Source: Tetrastigma voinierianum
Lineage: Eukaryota > Streptophyta > Magnoliopsida > Vitales > Vitaceae
Reading direction: 5' to 3'
Assembly: GCA_016808115.1 (NCBI GenBank)
Contig: JAEQBH010007356.1
Span: 101,625-165,624 of the forward strand
DNA length: 64,000 bases
Shown: positions 1 through 9,190 of the stretch, piece after piece
Position numbering within the stretch: position 1 is the first letter of the stretch
How the letters are laid out: every line of letters begins with the position of its first letter
The notes under the pieces: model-generated
Databases searched by the model: none
The model's input: only the letters and a program-made list of their open reading frames with translations
Told to the model about the DNA's origin: nothing
Translations under genes and position numbers: made by a program

Positions 1-1160
1 TATCGAGATTTAAATGTCATTCTTGGTGGTCCGGATGAAAAGAGATGGTCGACTCAGAGCCATGTTTGGTGTCAAAGAGTAAAGGCAGAGCATCAAGTTC
101 CTTCGGATTATTATGTTCTATTAGAATACCGGAGTGGAAATAATCGAATCACTATGGATTTTGTGGTCAAGCTACCATTGACAGGAGAAGGCATAACCTA
201 CTTTGGGTCGTAGTAGATCGATTAACTAAGTCTACCACTTCCTACCAAGGAGAACGATCATTCACTGGATGCTGTGTGAGTCGATATCAAGGAAATAGTT
301 CGTTACATGGGATTCCTATATCCATTATTTCGCATCGATATCCGAGGTTTACTCAGATTGGGGAAATTGCAAGAGGCCTTCGGGGCACGCCGACCGGGAA
401 TTTTAGCATTGCCCACCCACAAACGGATGGACAATCTGAGAGAGTGATCCAGATTCTGGAAGATATGTTAAGGAGTTGTGTGATCGACCTTGAGGGTAGT
501 TGGGATCAACACATTGCTTTAGTTGAATTCTCAGGTACAACAAATAGTCAATCATATTGAATGGCGCCTTATGAGGCTTTATACGGAGAAATGCAGAACA
601 CCATCAGGTCGACTGAATTCGAGTGAAAAGAAAGTGATCGGGCCCCGACTTGATACAAGAGACTCAAGAAAAAGTGAAATGATTAGAGAGAGATTACGTG
701 GCCACCGATAGACGTAAATCATATGCCGACATGAAAAGAAAAGATATTCGATATGAGATCGCTAAAAGGTGTTTTTTGAAAGTATCGGGAAGAAGGCATG
801 ATTTGGGAAAAGGGCAAGTTGTTCTAGATTTATTGGCCCTATGAAGTGATTGGAAAGGGGGACCAAGCAGTACATGTGATTGGCTTTTTACTCCTGACTT
901 GGAAAAGATCCACGATGTGTTTCACATGTCCATGCTACGAGGTACCGATCGACCATTACATGTAGTCTCTTCTCGAGACACCGAGTCGAGGGCCGATTTG
1001 ATCGACGAAGAAGAGCCAAGAAAGATTTTGCCTGAAGTACAATTTGACTAATAAGAAGATTCCGTTAGTCAAGGTAGCCGTGGGAGAAACCATAAGACCA
1101 ATAGCCACATGGGAAAGTGAGGAAACGATGCGGCAGCAGTATCCGCAACTGTTTGACTAA
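1..1160 (+). pseudogene. Ty3/gypsy integrase and C-terminal tail, degraded
   Basis: Remnant of the 3' part of a plant Ty3/gypsy polyprotein; integrase would insert the element cDNA. Several frames must be combined. A trace of the zinc-finger end (WCQRVKAEHQVPS, 67-105) is followed by the core start ITMDFV (about 147-165), which keeps the first catalytic Asp. The SDRDPRF-like motif reads SHRYPRF near 330, so the second Asp is His. HPQTDGQSERV (412-450) keeps the catalytic Glu region, followed by ILEDMLRSC and WDQHIALVEF. The C-terminal domain is visible as LEKIHDVFHMSMLR (about 900-940) and ATWESEETMRQQYPQLFD (about 1102-1158), usual just before the 3' LTR. The longest open stretch is 276-560. 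RT and gag lie outside the window. Family is confident; clade is not assigned. Confidence 0.88.
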
Positions 1161-1188
1161 GGTAATTTCGAGGACGAAATTTTATTTA

Positions 1189-1200
1189 AGTGGGGAGAGT
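1189..1200 (+). other. Polypurine tract of gypsy element
   Basis: The purine-rich run GTGGGGAGAG lies directly before TGTAACATCTCC, after the typical tail NFEDEILFKWGE. This is the normal position of the plus-strand priming site before a 3' LTR, and it fixes the LTR start. Confidence 0.75.
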
Positions 1201-1869
1201 TGTAACATCTCCAAAAATACTCCTAAAATTTCATAATAAAAATTATTATATATTCTCGTATACTGAGCTAACTTGGGTATTTTTCGAAATTTTTTTATAT
1301 ATATTAGATGATTGTTGAATCCTTAAATGAACCCAAGTGAAAAAAGAGAAAATATAGAAATTGTAAATGGGGGCCCAAAGGTCAATTGTAAATAATTTAT
1401 ATGTCTAAGTGATATTAGGAGAAATAAATGAGTAAAAGGAAAAAATCAAGGAAATGACATGTGGCATGTAGGAAAGAGGGAGGAAGCTTCCTCCTTTTTA
1501 AAAAAAAATACGATTAAGAGTGATCCATAAGAAAAGAAAAATAGAGAAAAGGGAAAGTTAGAGAGAGAGGCTCCACCCTCTCTCTGGGGATTTTCCGACG
1601 ATCTAGACCATGTTCCTGGCTAAGCACGGCGGAGTCCTTCATAGTTGACAAGAGCTACAAGTGAGACCTAACCGGGACTTTCGACAAACTCCATGAGGTA
1701 GGTCTTCCTACTTGGAGTCTCTTCTACCCTAAGGATTGTTGGGTAGTTATCTGGCCTTAGGGGAAAGTTTGTTGCATTTTAAACCATGGGAAGTCGCTAC
1801 ATCAGGGTAGCGCAGCCTAGCCGAACCTTAGAGCTGCTGATTTTGGCAATGGCTTAAGGGAATCGTAGT

Positions 1870-2165
1870 GTCCTTCTAGTAAATTGTAGCCACATCAATT
1901 TACTTGATGTTAGGCTTTTGACTCAATTTGACCTCTCAGAGGACTAAGTTATAGCCCTTTTAATTGGTGTCACCCAACTAAATTTGGCTTTGGCCGGGCC
2001 ATTCAGCCGAGTCAACTAACTGTACCTTAGAAAGGATTTTTGGATCAGAAATAAAGAGAATTTGGTATTAAGTCCTTCTGTGAAATTGTAGCCACATCAA
2101 TGAACTTGATGTTAGGCTTTTGAATTTTTGCACTGGACTTCTGTAGACCAAGTTATGGTCTTTTA
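1870..2165 (+). repeat. Duplicated ~190-bp segment within LTR
   Basis: The block containing TTGTAGCCACATCAAT, then CTTGATGTTAGGCTTTTGA, occurs near 1883-1922 and again near 2085-2125, each followed by a phrase ending in CAAGTTATGG or AAGTTATAGC. The related minus-strand LTR has the same doubled block (61146-61200 and 61335-61395), so the duplication predates the split of the two copies. Confidence 0.7.
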
Positions 2166-2186
2166 CTCTAAACAAGCCAAATGGGT

Positions 2187-2560
2187 CAGTGGTCGTCAAA
2201 CCGAGGTCATCAAACCGAGGTCACCAAACCGAGGTCGTCAAACAGTGGTCGTCAAACAGTGTCGTCAAACAGTGGTCGTCAAACAGTGTCGTCAAACAGT
2301 GGTCGTCAAACAGAGGTCGTCAAACAGTGGTCGTCAAACAGTGGTCGTCAAACCGAGGTCGTCAAACAGTGGTCGTCAAACAAAGGTCGCTAAACAAGGG
2401 TCGCCAAACAGCTGGATCGCTGTCAGCGGCGGTCGCGCTGGTCGCTAAACGCGTCGCCAAATCGCTGGTCGCCTAAACAAAGGGTCGTCCAACAGCGTCG
2501 TTCAACAGCGGTCGTCCATCAAAGGGTCGCCAAACAAAGGTTTCCGTCAACGGCTCGTCG
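2187..2560 (+). repeat. 14-bp minisatellite (GGTCGTCAAACAGT)
   Basis: Head-to-tail copies of GGTCGTCAAACAGT and variants (GGTCGTCAAACCGA, GGTCACCAAACCGA, and a 13-bp form lacking one G) run from about 2187, then become looser and longer-spaced (GGTCGCCAAACA, GGTCGCTAAAC) toward 2560. All three frames stay open for 70-106 codons because the unit has no stop; this is a repeat effect, not a gene. The minus-strand relative has about 150 bp of the same motif at 60940-61090. Confidence 0.9.
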
Positions 2561-2590
2561 CTCAGTCACCGCCAAAAGTTGACTACGCAT

Positions 2591-3090
2591 GACCTCCAAC
2601 TTCGGAAGGTCATATCTCCTTCGTTTGAACTCCGATTTGGGTGTTCTTGGACTCTATGGAAAGCCCATGGAGTCAAGAATAAATTCATATGCCTGAGGAG
2701 GATGTTAGATGTCAAATCAGTGTTTGACTGAGCTCGTCACTTCAAAGGCAAATTGTCATCAGGCCGCCGTCAAAGCACCACATGATGACCTCCAACTTCA
2801 GAAGGTCATATCTCCTTCGTTTGAACTCCGATTTGGGTGTTCTTAGACTCTATGGAAAGCCCATTGAGTCAAGAATACATTAATATTCCTGAGGAGTATA
2901 GAAGATGTTTGACCAAGGTGGTAGACGAGCTCGTCCATTTCGGGTCTGCTCATCAGTTCAGGATTTGACTGTGTATGACCTCCAACTTCGGAAGGTCCTA
3001 ACTCCCACAGTCCGAACTCGATTCGAGTGTTCTTGCACCTATGGAAAGCCCATTGAGTCAAGAATCCATCTACATATAGAATGTTTAAAT
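2591..3090 (+). repeat. Three ~195-bp tandem blocks in LTR
   Basis: GACCTCCAACTTCGGAAGGTC, followed by a CTCCGATTTGGGTGTTCTTG-like stretch and TATGGAAAGCCCAT.GAGTCAAGAAT, starts at 2591, 2787 and 2977. The first two copies are closest; the third is more diverged. The related minus-strand LTR has about five copies spaced about 203 bp. Confidence 0.88.
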
Positions 3091-4559
3091 TGGAACTCAT
3101 ATTAAACTCTGAAAATCAATCCTAATCAAAACTACTAGTACGCATGAATAATATTATTCTTTAATGGTTTTGGAATAGGGACTGAAGAGGAGGAAAAGAC
3201 AAACTATGATTGAGATTCCAAGGATTGGAATCAAAGTGAAAATATTTTTGGGTTTGTTCTACCAACTCCTATTCGTCGTTTCAAGTTTTTGCATGTTTGT
3301 TCTAAAAGCATATTGAATTGATTTAATTGATTTGAGAAAAGTGATTGTGAAATGGTTGCATATAAAAATTGCATGATTATTGAAAATAAATCTGCTTATA
3401 CAAGCGCATATTGTACTATATTTTGCTATAAAGGATTTGAACGCCTTAATAGAATGTTAACCGTTTATTTCAGATTAAGGATAGATTGGTATACCAATGT
3501 GGTCAAATAGCAAGATCGCTAACTATTGATGTGTCACTCCGAACAAGAAATTTCCGCTGGACCGTGACGCAGAGGTTCACTATTTGATTGTTTATAACCA
3601 CAAGAGCCTGTAGGACCGCATCGTATTATAAAACCATTTGATAATGCAAATAAGAGCCTGTGAGGGACCATGCCTGACTCGATATCCCGTGATATCGAAG
3701 ACATGTGTTAAATCTGGCAGGCATAATCAATTGATCGCATAACCGAAGTGATCGGGATGTAATCAATTGATTGGCATAATCGAATTCTATTTTCGTAACT
3801 CGAATTGATTTTCAGAATTGAATTGAAATGTCGACTAAATTGAATTTGTGAGCAAATTTGAATTGATTTGAGATCAGGAAATATTGATTATGAAAATGTA
3901 TTTATGGGATGATCAATGAACTATAATTTATTGTATATATATAACAAAGTATATGTATGTATTTATATTGGATCATCCAAATGATTAAAGTTCCGACTAT
4001 TAAATTGCATGAATGGATTTAAGCCGAACTCGAGGAATGGATTTGTATAGAACCACTAAGCATGAAAATGCTTAGCGTATTGTTTGGCCACGCGCAGTAC
4101 CGAGTGATAGATAGATCGAGTAGCGGACCTAAGATCGAGGAGCCGCCGAGTCATAAAGAAAGAAATCTCGAGTATGCTCATGTGCACTCATATTTCATGT
4201 GTTTTTTTTTATATGATATTTTGTATAAACAATTTGAATACCGAACATCTATTTTGTAAATCATTTGAAAAGGCTTGATGCCTACATTGTAAAATGGATT
4301 TGTTAAATGTAAATGTTTATGGGCTTGCCTAATTTGTAATCTCTCTTCCGCAAAGATATGATTTTATGATTTTGAGTGATTTTTAGTGGTATCCCTGACT
4401 GGCTCTCTGATCCGCCTGCTTTGTCTGGTCGTAAGGGCGTCACATATTATGTGGCTTTTTCTAGGAGATGCCTTGCTAGCGTTGGGATCCATTTCTAGTT
4501 ACGGTTCTAGATGACCCGAGGTTGCCTTTTGTTATTGGGGGATGTAAAGATTTAGACTG

Positions 4560-4692
4560 ATTCCTCGACATGCCATACTGGGGCATACTCCCTATCTGTC
4601 GGGATCATTTGGATGTGTTTGTTTGTGTAGACAGATTCTTGTTGAGATGTTGAGCCATATTTTGATATTTGGGGGTTTCATTACATCTCTAT
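4560..4692 (+). repeat. Left part of ~126-bp tandem array
   Basis: One unit with ATGCCATACTGGGGCATAC and CTATCTGTCGGGATCATTTG, differing at only a few positions in about 100 from the unit at 6920-7020. It is cut off from the rest of its array by the solo LTR at 4693-6781. Confidence 0.85.
4688..4692. repeat. Target-site duplication, left (TCTAT)
   Basis: Direct repeat TCTAT immediately before the LTR start TGTGAAACC; matches 6782-6786. Confidence 0.75.
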
Positions 4693-6781
4693 TGTGAAAC
4701 CCTAGAAAATCCAAGATTTTGGATAAAGGGAAAAATCGTAATTTCGGTAAAAATCCGGAATTTTTCTAAATCTCGGATGACGAAACGGACTTCTCCGTTG
4801 AGATCGTCTCGCGAAATTTAGCTACCACGCCGACCCTCTGGATTCCGAGGTGGTCGAAATCACGCTTTTCGAGATCGTGGGTGCCTGATGACATATGGCA
4901 GCGAGATACATGGCACCATAAAGGTGTGACACTTGCACTAAAAGTAATGGCTCACCAGCCACGTGCAGGCGATTCCATGCTCACATTGAAACACTTGAGT
5001 GCATGATGTCATAAAGATGATTAAGAAATAAGAAAATTACGAAAAACGTATAGCCACCAATTTGGTTTCCGAGGAAGGGAGAGGAAATTTCCTCCCATCG
5101 ACGGATTATGATGTTCTCCAAAAATGAGAGAGAAGGGAAAAGAGAAAAGAGAAAATGGAGAGAAATGAGTGAGAAAACGAGCGAAATGAGAAGAGAAAAG
5201 AGAAAAAGAAAAGAAAAGCCAAAAGGAGAAAAGGAACAAGGAAAGAAAAGAATTCGTAGAGGGAAGATGCAGGCCAAACATGGAGAAATCCTAGAGAGAG
5301 AACGTCTTACTTCTCTCTAGGTTAGTAGGAGATCCGACCGTCGGATTCTTTCGAGACAAGAAGGGAAGTGTTCTATACGGAGAGGACAACGCGTGACCTT
5401 ATTGGGAGCTCTTCCCCTCAACTCAAGAGGCGGGATATTTTCCTACTTTGCCATTTTAAATTTAGCGCCTATAATGGTAGAGATTGCTACGCTGGAGCCA
5501 AGAGAGGCTTACGCACTGGGCTTCCAAGCCTTGGGACTAAGGGGTATGGATTTCATGACCGGTTGCATGACTGTGGGAGTTAGGGTTTTACTAGAAACCG
5601 AAAGCTTCGAGATGTTGTACTATTTACGAGATAACAATGATCGGGAACCAATATGGTTCATGTTTGTGAAGGGGCCGTGAGGCACCCTCGTGGAATGGTC
5701 CTAAGTCACCTACTTGTGTGTTGTTGCTGCTTGAATGACATGCAAAGGTGTAGAAATGAGATATTGATGCATGCTATTTAATGTATTAATATGGTTGACA
5801 TGGTGGTAGATTATATGTATAAATTATAATTGTCCATGGTATGTAAATGTTTATGTAAAGGCTCATTCATGCATGTAACATGAGGAAATGCATTGGCATC
5901 ATGCATTTCCATATGCACGGGTCACATCGCGTCAGTCGGGTGTGTGGGTGCAGCGCTATTCATCAAGAGCAGGAACGGGTCGAACTCGTGGGAAAATGGG
6001 ACAAAGTCCAAGGTAGAGATTCACGAAAGTGTGTAAATGATCAAAATGATAAATTACATGTTTCGGCGATGTTGGGGCAGATCCTCTGTGGTGAAAGTCC
6101 CACATATTATTCACAGCTTAGACATGAATCACGCGATGTGTTCGTGAAAATGTTGAAAAGGCGCATACTGGGTCTCATTTAAACCCTAAACTGCGGGCCC
6201 ACAAAAATAAAGGAAAAGAATCAAAATCAGTTTTGATAAATAAATCGAGGGTTTCCAAATGGTTTAGTCATGGTGTGTGACTGGTTTTATTTCACATTTG
6301 GCATTCCAGTGAGGAGCGCTTGAGACTCGTAGGAGTATGAGGGGTCACATTCATGTATGATATGTATATTTCATATAGAGAATAATTGTATGGAATGATT
6401 GATTGTTTAAATATACCATTGCATATGCATTTTAGGCGGAGTAACCCTCAGAGGGAAAACTTTCTAATTGGCTTTGCTCACTCCCGCCGTGGGACCCTTC
6501 GTGCATGTGGACTATTCGTGGAGACTCAGATGCAGTAGAGGTATCTTTTCGAGAAGAAAGCTCGAAATGTGGCTTTATAAATATTTTGTAAATATGTATA
6601 AATCTTTGTAGAACAAACATGAAAACTATGAGAATATAGCGTCGTAGATATTTTGTTTTATGAGTATGGGATGTATAGCCCCATGTGGCTATTTTACTTT
6701 TATGTGCGGGTCTCAGACACAGACATATAGATTTCTCGCAGTCGACGGTAGCCAACGGACCCCCGAAAATGGGGCGCCACA
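4693..6781 (+). mobile_element. Solo LTR (LTR-B), 2,089 bp, with target duplication
   Basis: Starts TGTGAAACCCTAG and ends GGGGCGCCACA, a TGT...ACA boundary pair. It is flanked on both sides by TCTAT (4688-4692 and 6782-6786), the 5-bp target duplication expected for a gypsy insertion. Both flanks belong to one tandem array, so the pre-insertion site can be recognised. Plant retroelement coding sequence is absent, so this fits a solo LTR left by LTR-LTR recombination. Inside are a purine-rich block (5108-5290) and a segment with short open frames (5368-5680, 5880-6182) that I do not recognise. Orientation is from the TGTGAAACCC start and is less certain than the limits. Confidence 0.8.
5108..5290 (+). 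repeat. Purine-rich tract inside solo LTR
   Basis: Almost pure A/G sequence of GAGAAAAGAGAAA type. Open frames on both strands over it (Lys/Glu/Arg-rich on +, Phe/Ser/Leu-rich on -) come from the skewed composition. Similar tracts are common in plant LTR leader regions. Confidence 0.8.
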
Positions 6782-6786
6782 TCTAT
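6782..6786. repeat. Target-site duplication, right (TCTAT)
   Basis: Direct repeat TCTAT immediately after GGGGCGCCACA; matches 4688-4692. Confidence 0.75.
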
Positions 6787-7335
6787 CGATGACATACATG
6801 TCATACCCTGGGCACATCCTTATCCGCCGTGATCATCATGAATTTGTTTGTTCAGGCATACAACTGCACGAGAGGATGAGTATTGTTATGACATTTTCGA
6901 GATTTCATCATGTTTTGATAGATGCCATACTGGGGCATACCCCCTATCTGTCGGGATCATTTGGATGTGTTTGTTTGTGTAGACAGATTCTTGCTGAGAT
7001 ATCGAGCCATATTTGATATCAGTTTCATCATTCTATTGATGACATACATGTCATACTTGGGCACATCCCTTATCCGCCAAGATCATCAGGAATTTGTTTG
7101 TTTGTGCATACAATCGTTATCGAGAGGATGAGTCTTGTTATGACATTTTCGGGATTTCATCATGTTTTGATAGATGCCACATTGGGGCATATCCCTTATC
7201 TTCTCGATCATTCGACGGGTCAGTTTGTCCAGATGCTTCTTATCGATGATATGAGCCATTGTTATGACATTTTCGACTTTGTCATGTTTATGTTGATGTC
7301 ATATTGGGGCATACCCTCTAACTTCGCTTACTATC
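6787..7335 (+). repeat. ~126-bp tandem array, five units
   Basis: Units begin near 6788, 6920, 7037, 7171 and 7294 with GATGACATACATGTCATAC or GATGCCATACTGGGGCATA, then a (T/C)ATC.G(C/T)C.(T/A)GATCAT block, TTTGTTTGT and GACATTTTCG.GATTTCATCATG. Spacing is 117-134 bp. Two unit types alternate, giving a higher-order period near 250 bp. Each unit carries a short palindrome (ATGACATACATGTCAT). Overlapping short open frames are repeat artefacts. Confidence 0.85.
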
Positions 7336-7339
7336 TCTC

Positions 7340-8240
7340 GCTCAGCGCGACTTCGCTCTCTTATATGGATCATCAGATGTTCGTACTTCATCTACATCAC
7401 ATTTGCTAACCTAACAGATCGTGACGCTCAGACTCTGCCTTCTCGCAGACGCCTCGCACTTCGCCTTCATATGGATCAGATGTTCGCATTTCATTTGCAT
7501 CACATTCGGCCAAAGACCGTAGTCAGACGCTTAGACTTCATCTTCTTCTCGTGATATCGTGCATTCAGACTTTGCCTTCATGGATAAGATGCTCAGACTT
7601 CATCCGCAGATCATCTGCTTAGCCCGCCAGATCGTGACTTTCAGACTTCATCTTCGCTGTGATCGCGCGCCCGACTTCTCGCCATATGGATCAAATTGTT
7701 TATAATTTCATTGGCATCATATTTGCCAAGACCGTTAGCCAGACGCGACTTCGCCTTTCCGCATATCGCATCTCGCACTTTGGCTTCATATGGATCGATG
7801 TTCGGGACTTCATTCAGATCACATTTTCTAGCACGCCAGACGTGACGCTTAGACTTCGTCTTCAGATATTAGGCATTCGCACTTCAGCTTCATATGGATC
7901 GATGTTTAGACTTCATCCTTATCCCATTTACTACTTCACAGTGTGACGTTGAAGGGCTCCGTCTTCTGTTAAGTATCAAAGCGTTTGAACTTCATCTTTA
8001 TCTGCTGGATGATCGGATGTTGGACTTCATACGTATCACATTTGCTGCCTTACCGTGATTGGACTTTCAAACTTTGCTGTACCACGATTAGACGTTGGAA
8101 CATTCTTCCCCTCTATCAGTGTTTTGGGCTTATCTTTGCTGGATCGAATCTTGCCGGACTTGTCAGCATCACACATTTCACTTTGCCACCAGCGATTAGA
8201 CTTTCAAACTTAAATGCCATATCGATGTGGACTTTGTATT
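7340..8240 (+). repeat. ~105-bp tandem array, about seven units
   Basis: Repeating frame CTTCATATGGATC.GATGTTCG..CTTCAT...CATCACATTTGC.....GTGACGCTTAGACTTCGTCTTC. Copies of the ATATGGATC core lie near 7363, 7469, 7577, 7681, 7786 and 7889, with a looser one near 8000. It adjoins the 126-bp array but has a different unit, and is more GC- and CpG-rich than its surroundings. Confidence 0.8.
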
Positions 8241-8464
8241 TGCCTCCCTCCTCTCTACGATAAAGCGTTTAAACCGCTTCCGTTCCTCGTTGAGCGGACA
8301 TTGATACATACCATAGGTTCGGACTCTCAGTTTCATCACCTTATCGGAGATATACTCGTGCAATGACTTCATATGATACGTTATCCTGTCACAAACTTTG
8401 ATCCCTTGGTTTATTTGGTTGGCGTATTTCTGCTCTTACCAAGGAAATATACCTAGTCTGTTTT

Positions 8465-9190
8465 GATGTGTTTAAGTGTTTGTAAGCCTCAATTTAGTAC
8501 ATTTTCATAGGTTAGAGAATCGAAAGCAAGGAAAAGCGAGGGCAGGAAAGTTACCAAAACAGGACAAAATCATTAATTTATCAAAAAAGACTTAAAGTCA
8601 TAAATTGAAGAGGGAAGTATGGCCCCAAATACAGTTTAGAACTTGAAATACAAATGGTCTTATGGCTTAACCAGTGGGACCTTTTCAGAGGGCAACTTAA
8701 CCCAAAATGGGTTTTGGAAGTGACAGGCGCTCAACACAAAATCTAGTTGAATGAGAGAATTGGTCTCATTTTGGAGGAGAACACGCAGTGAAGAAGAAGA
8801 AGAGAAGGTGGAGATCTGGCTTGACAAGGCCAAGGTATGGATCTAACCTTGGATATGAACTCTGAATCACCTTAGTTTTGTATACTAGGATTCTAGAAGT
8901 TTATATGGGTTCAAATCTAGGGTTTGTTAGGATTTCTTCTAATCAAAATTTAATATGAAGGTAAGGTTAGTAAATACAAATCATGAAAAGTGAATCCTCT
9001 CTTTGAGAGTTTGGATTCTATTAGTTAAATATTAAGTAATTAGGTTAGGGTTTAGAAATAAACTAACAAATCATGAGTTTGGCTTGTGACATGGGTTAAG
9101 ACCCATATTGGAAATGATTTTACAGGAGAAATTCATATGGAAAGGTTTGAAAGAAGATAAAAATGAAAGATGAATTGAATAGAAAAGTGA
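8465..9190 (+). mobile_element. LTR-like repeat (LTR-C), copy 1
   Basis: From about 8640 to 9190 this matches 63420-64000 in the same orientation. Shared blocks include TAGGATTCTAGAAGTTTAT, AGGGTTTGTTAGGATTTCTT, AAGTAATTAGGTTAGGGTTTA and TGGAAATGATTTTACAGGAG, with small indels. A plausible LTR start is TGATGTGTTTAAGTGTTTG at 8465. There is no convincing 3' end; the rest of the element may continue toward 12450. No coding region is visible. Confidence 0.6.

Larger units (their letters stand above)
1201..4444 (+). mobile_element. 3' LTR of the gypsy element (LTR-A family)
   Basis: Starts TGTAACATCTCC right after the polypurine tract and is proposed to end at GGGCGTCACA near 4444, giving a TGT...ACA long terminal repeat of about 3.2 kb. 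The 5' copy lies outside the window, so the end is judged from its TG...CA form and the usual GGGCGT-type LTR terminus. It contains a duplicated ~190-bp segment (1870-2165), a 14-bp minisatellite and three ~195-bp blocks. A minus-strand relative is at 59450-62096: 1368-1440, 1484-1500, 1665-1760 and 3115-3300 each have recognisable counterparts there, in the same order. No gene is seen inside; the overlapping small reading frames are low complexity. Confidence 0.75.

Noticed and set aside
2128..2476. Three overlapping open frames rich in SSNSGRQT-type repeats
   Set aside because: Produced by the stop-free 14-bp minisatellite inside an LTR; every frame is open and none has a family signature.
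5108..5320. Lys/Glu/Arg-rich protein (and Phe/Ser-rich on the other strand)
   Set aside because: Composition artefact of a purine-rich tract within the solo LTR. The same applies to 63422-63708.
6787..8240. CRISPR-like array
   Set aside because: Units are continuous and diverged, with no constant repeat/variable spacer alternation, and the context is a plant nuclear genome.
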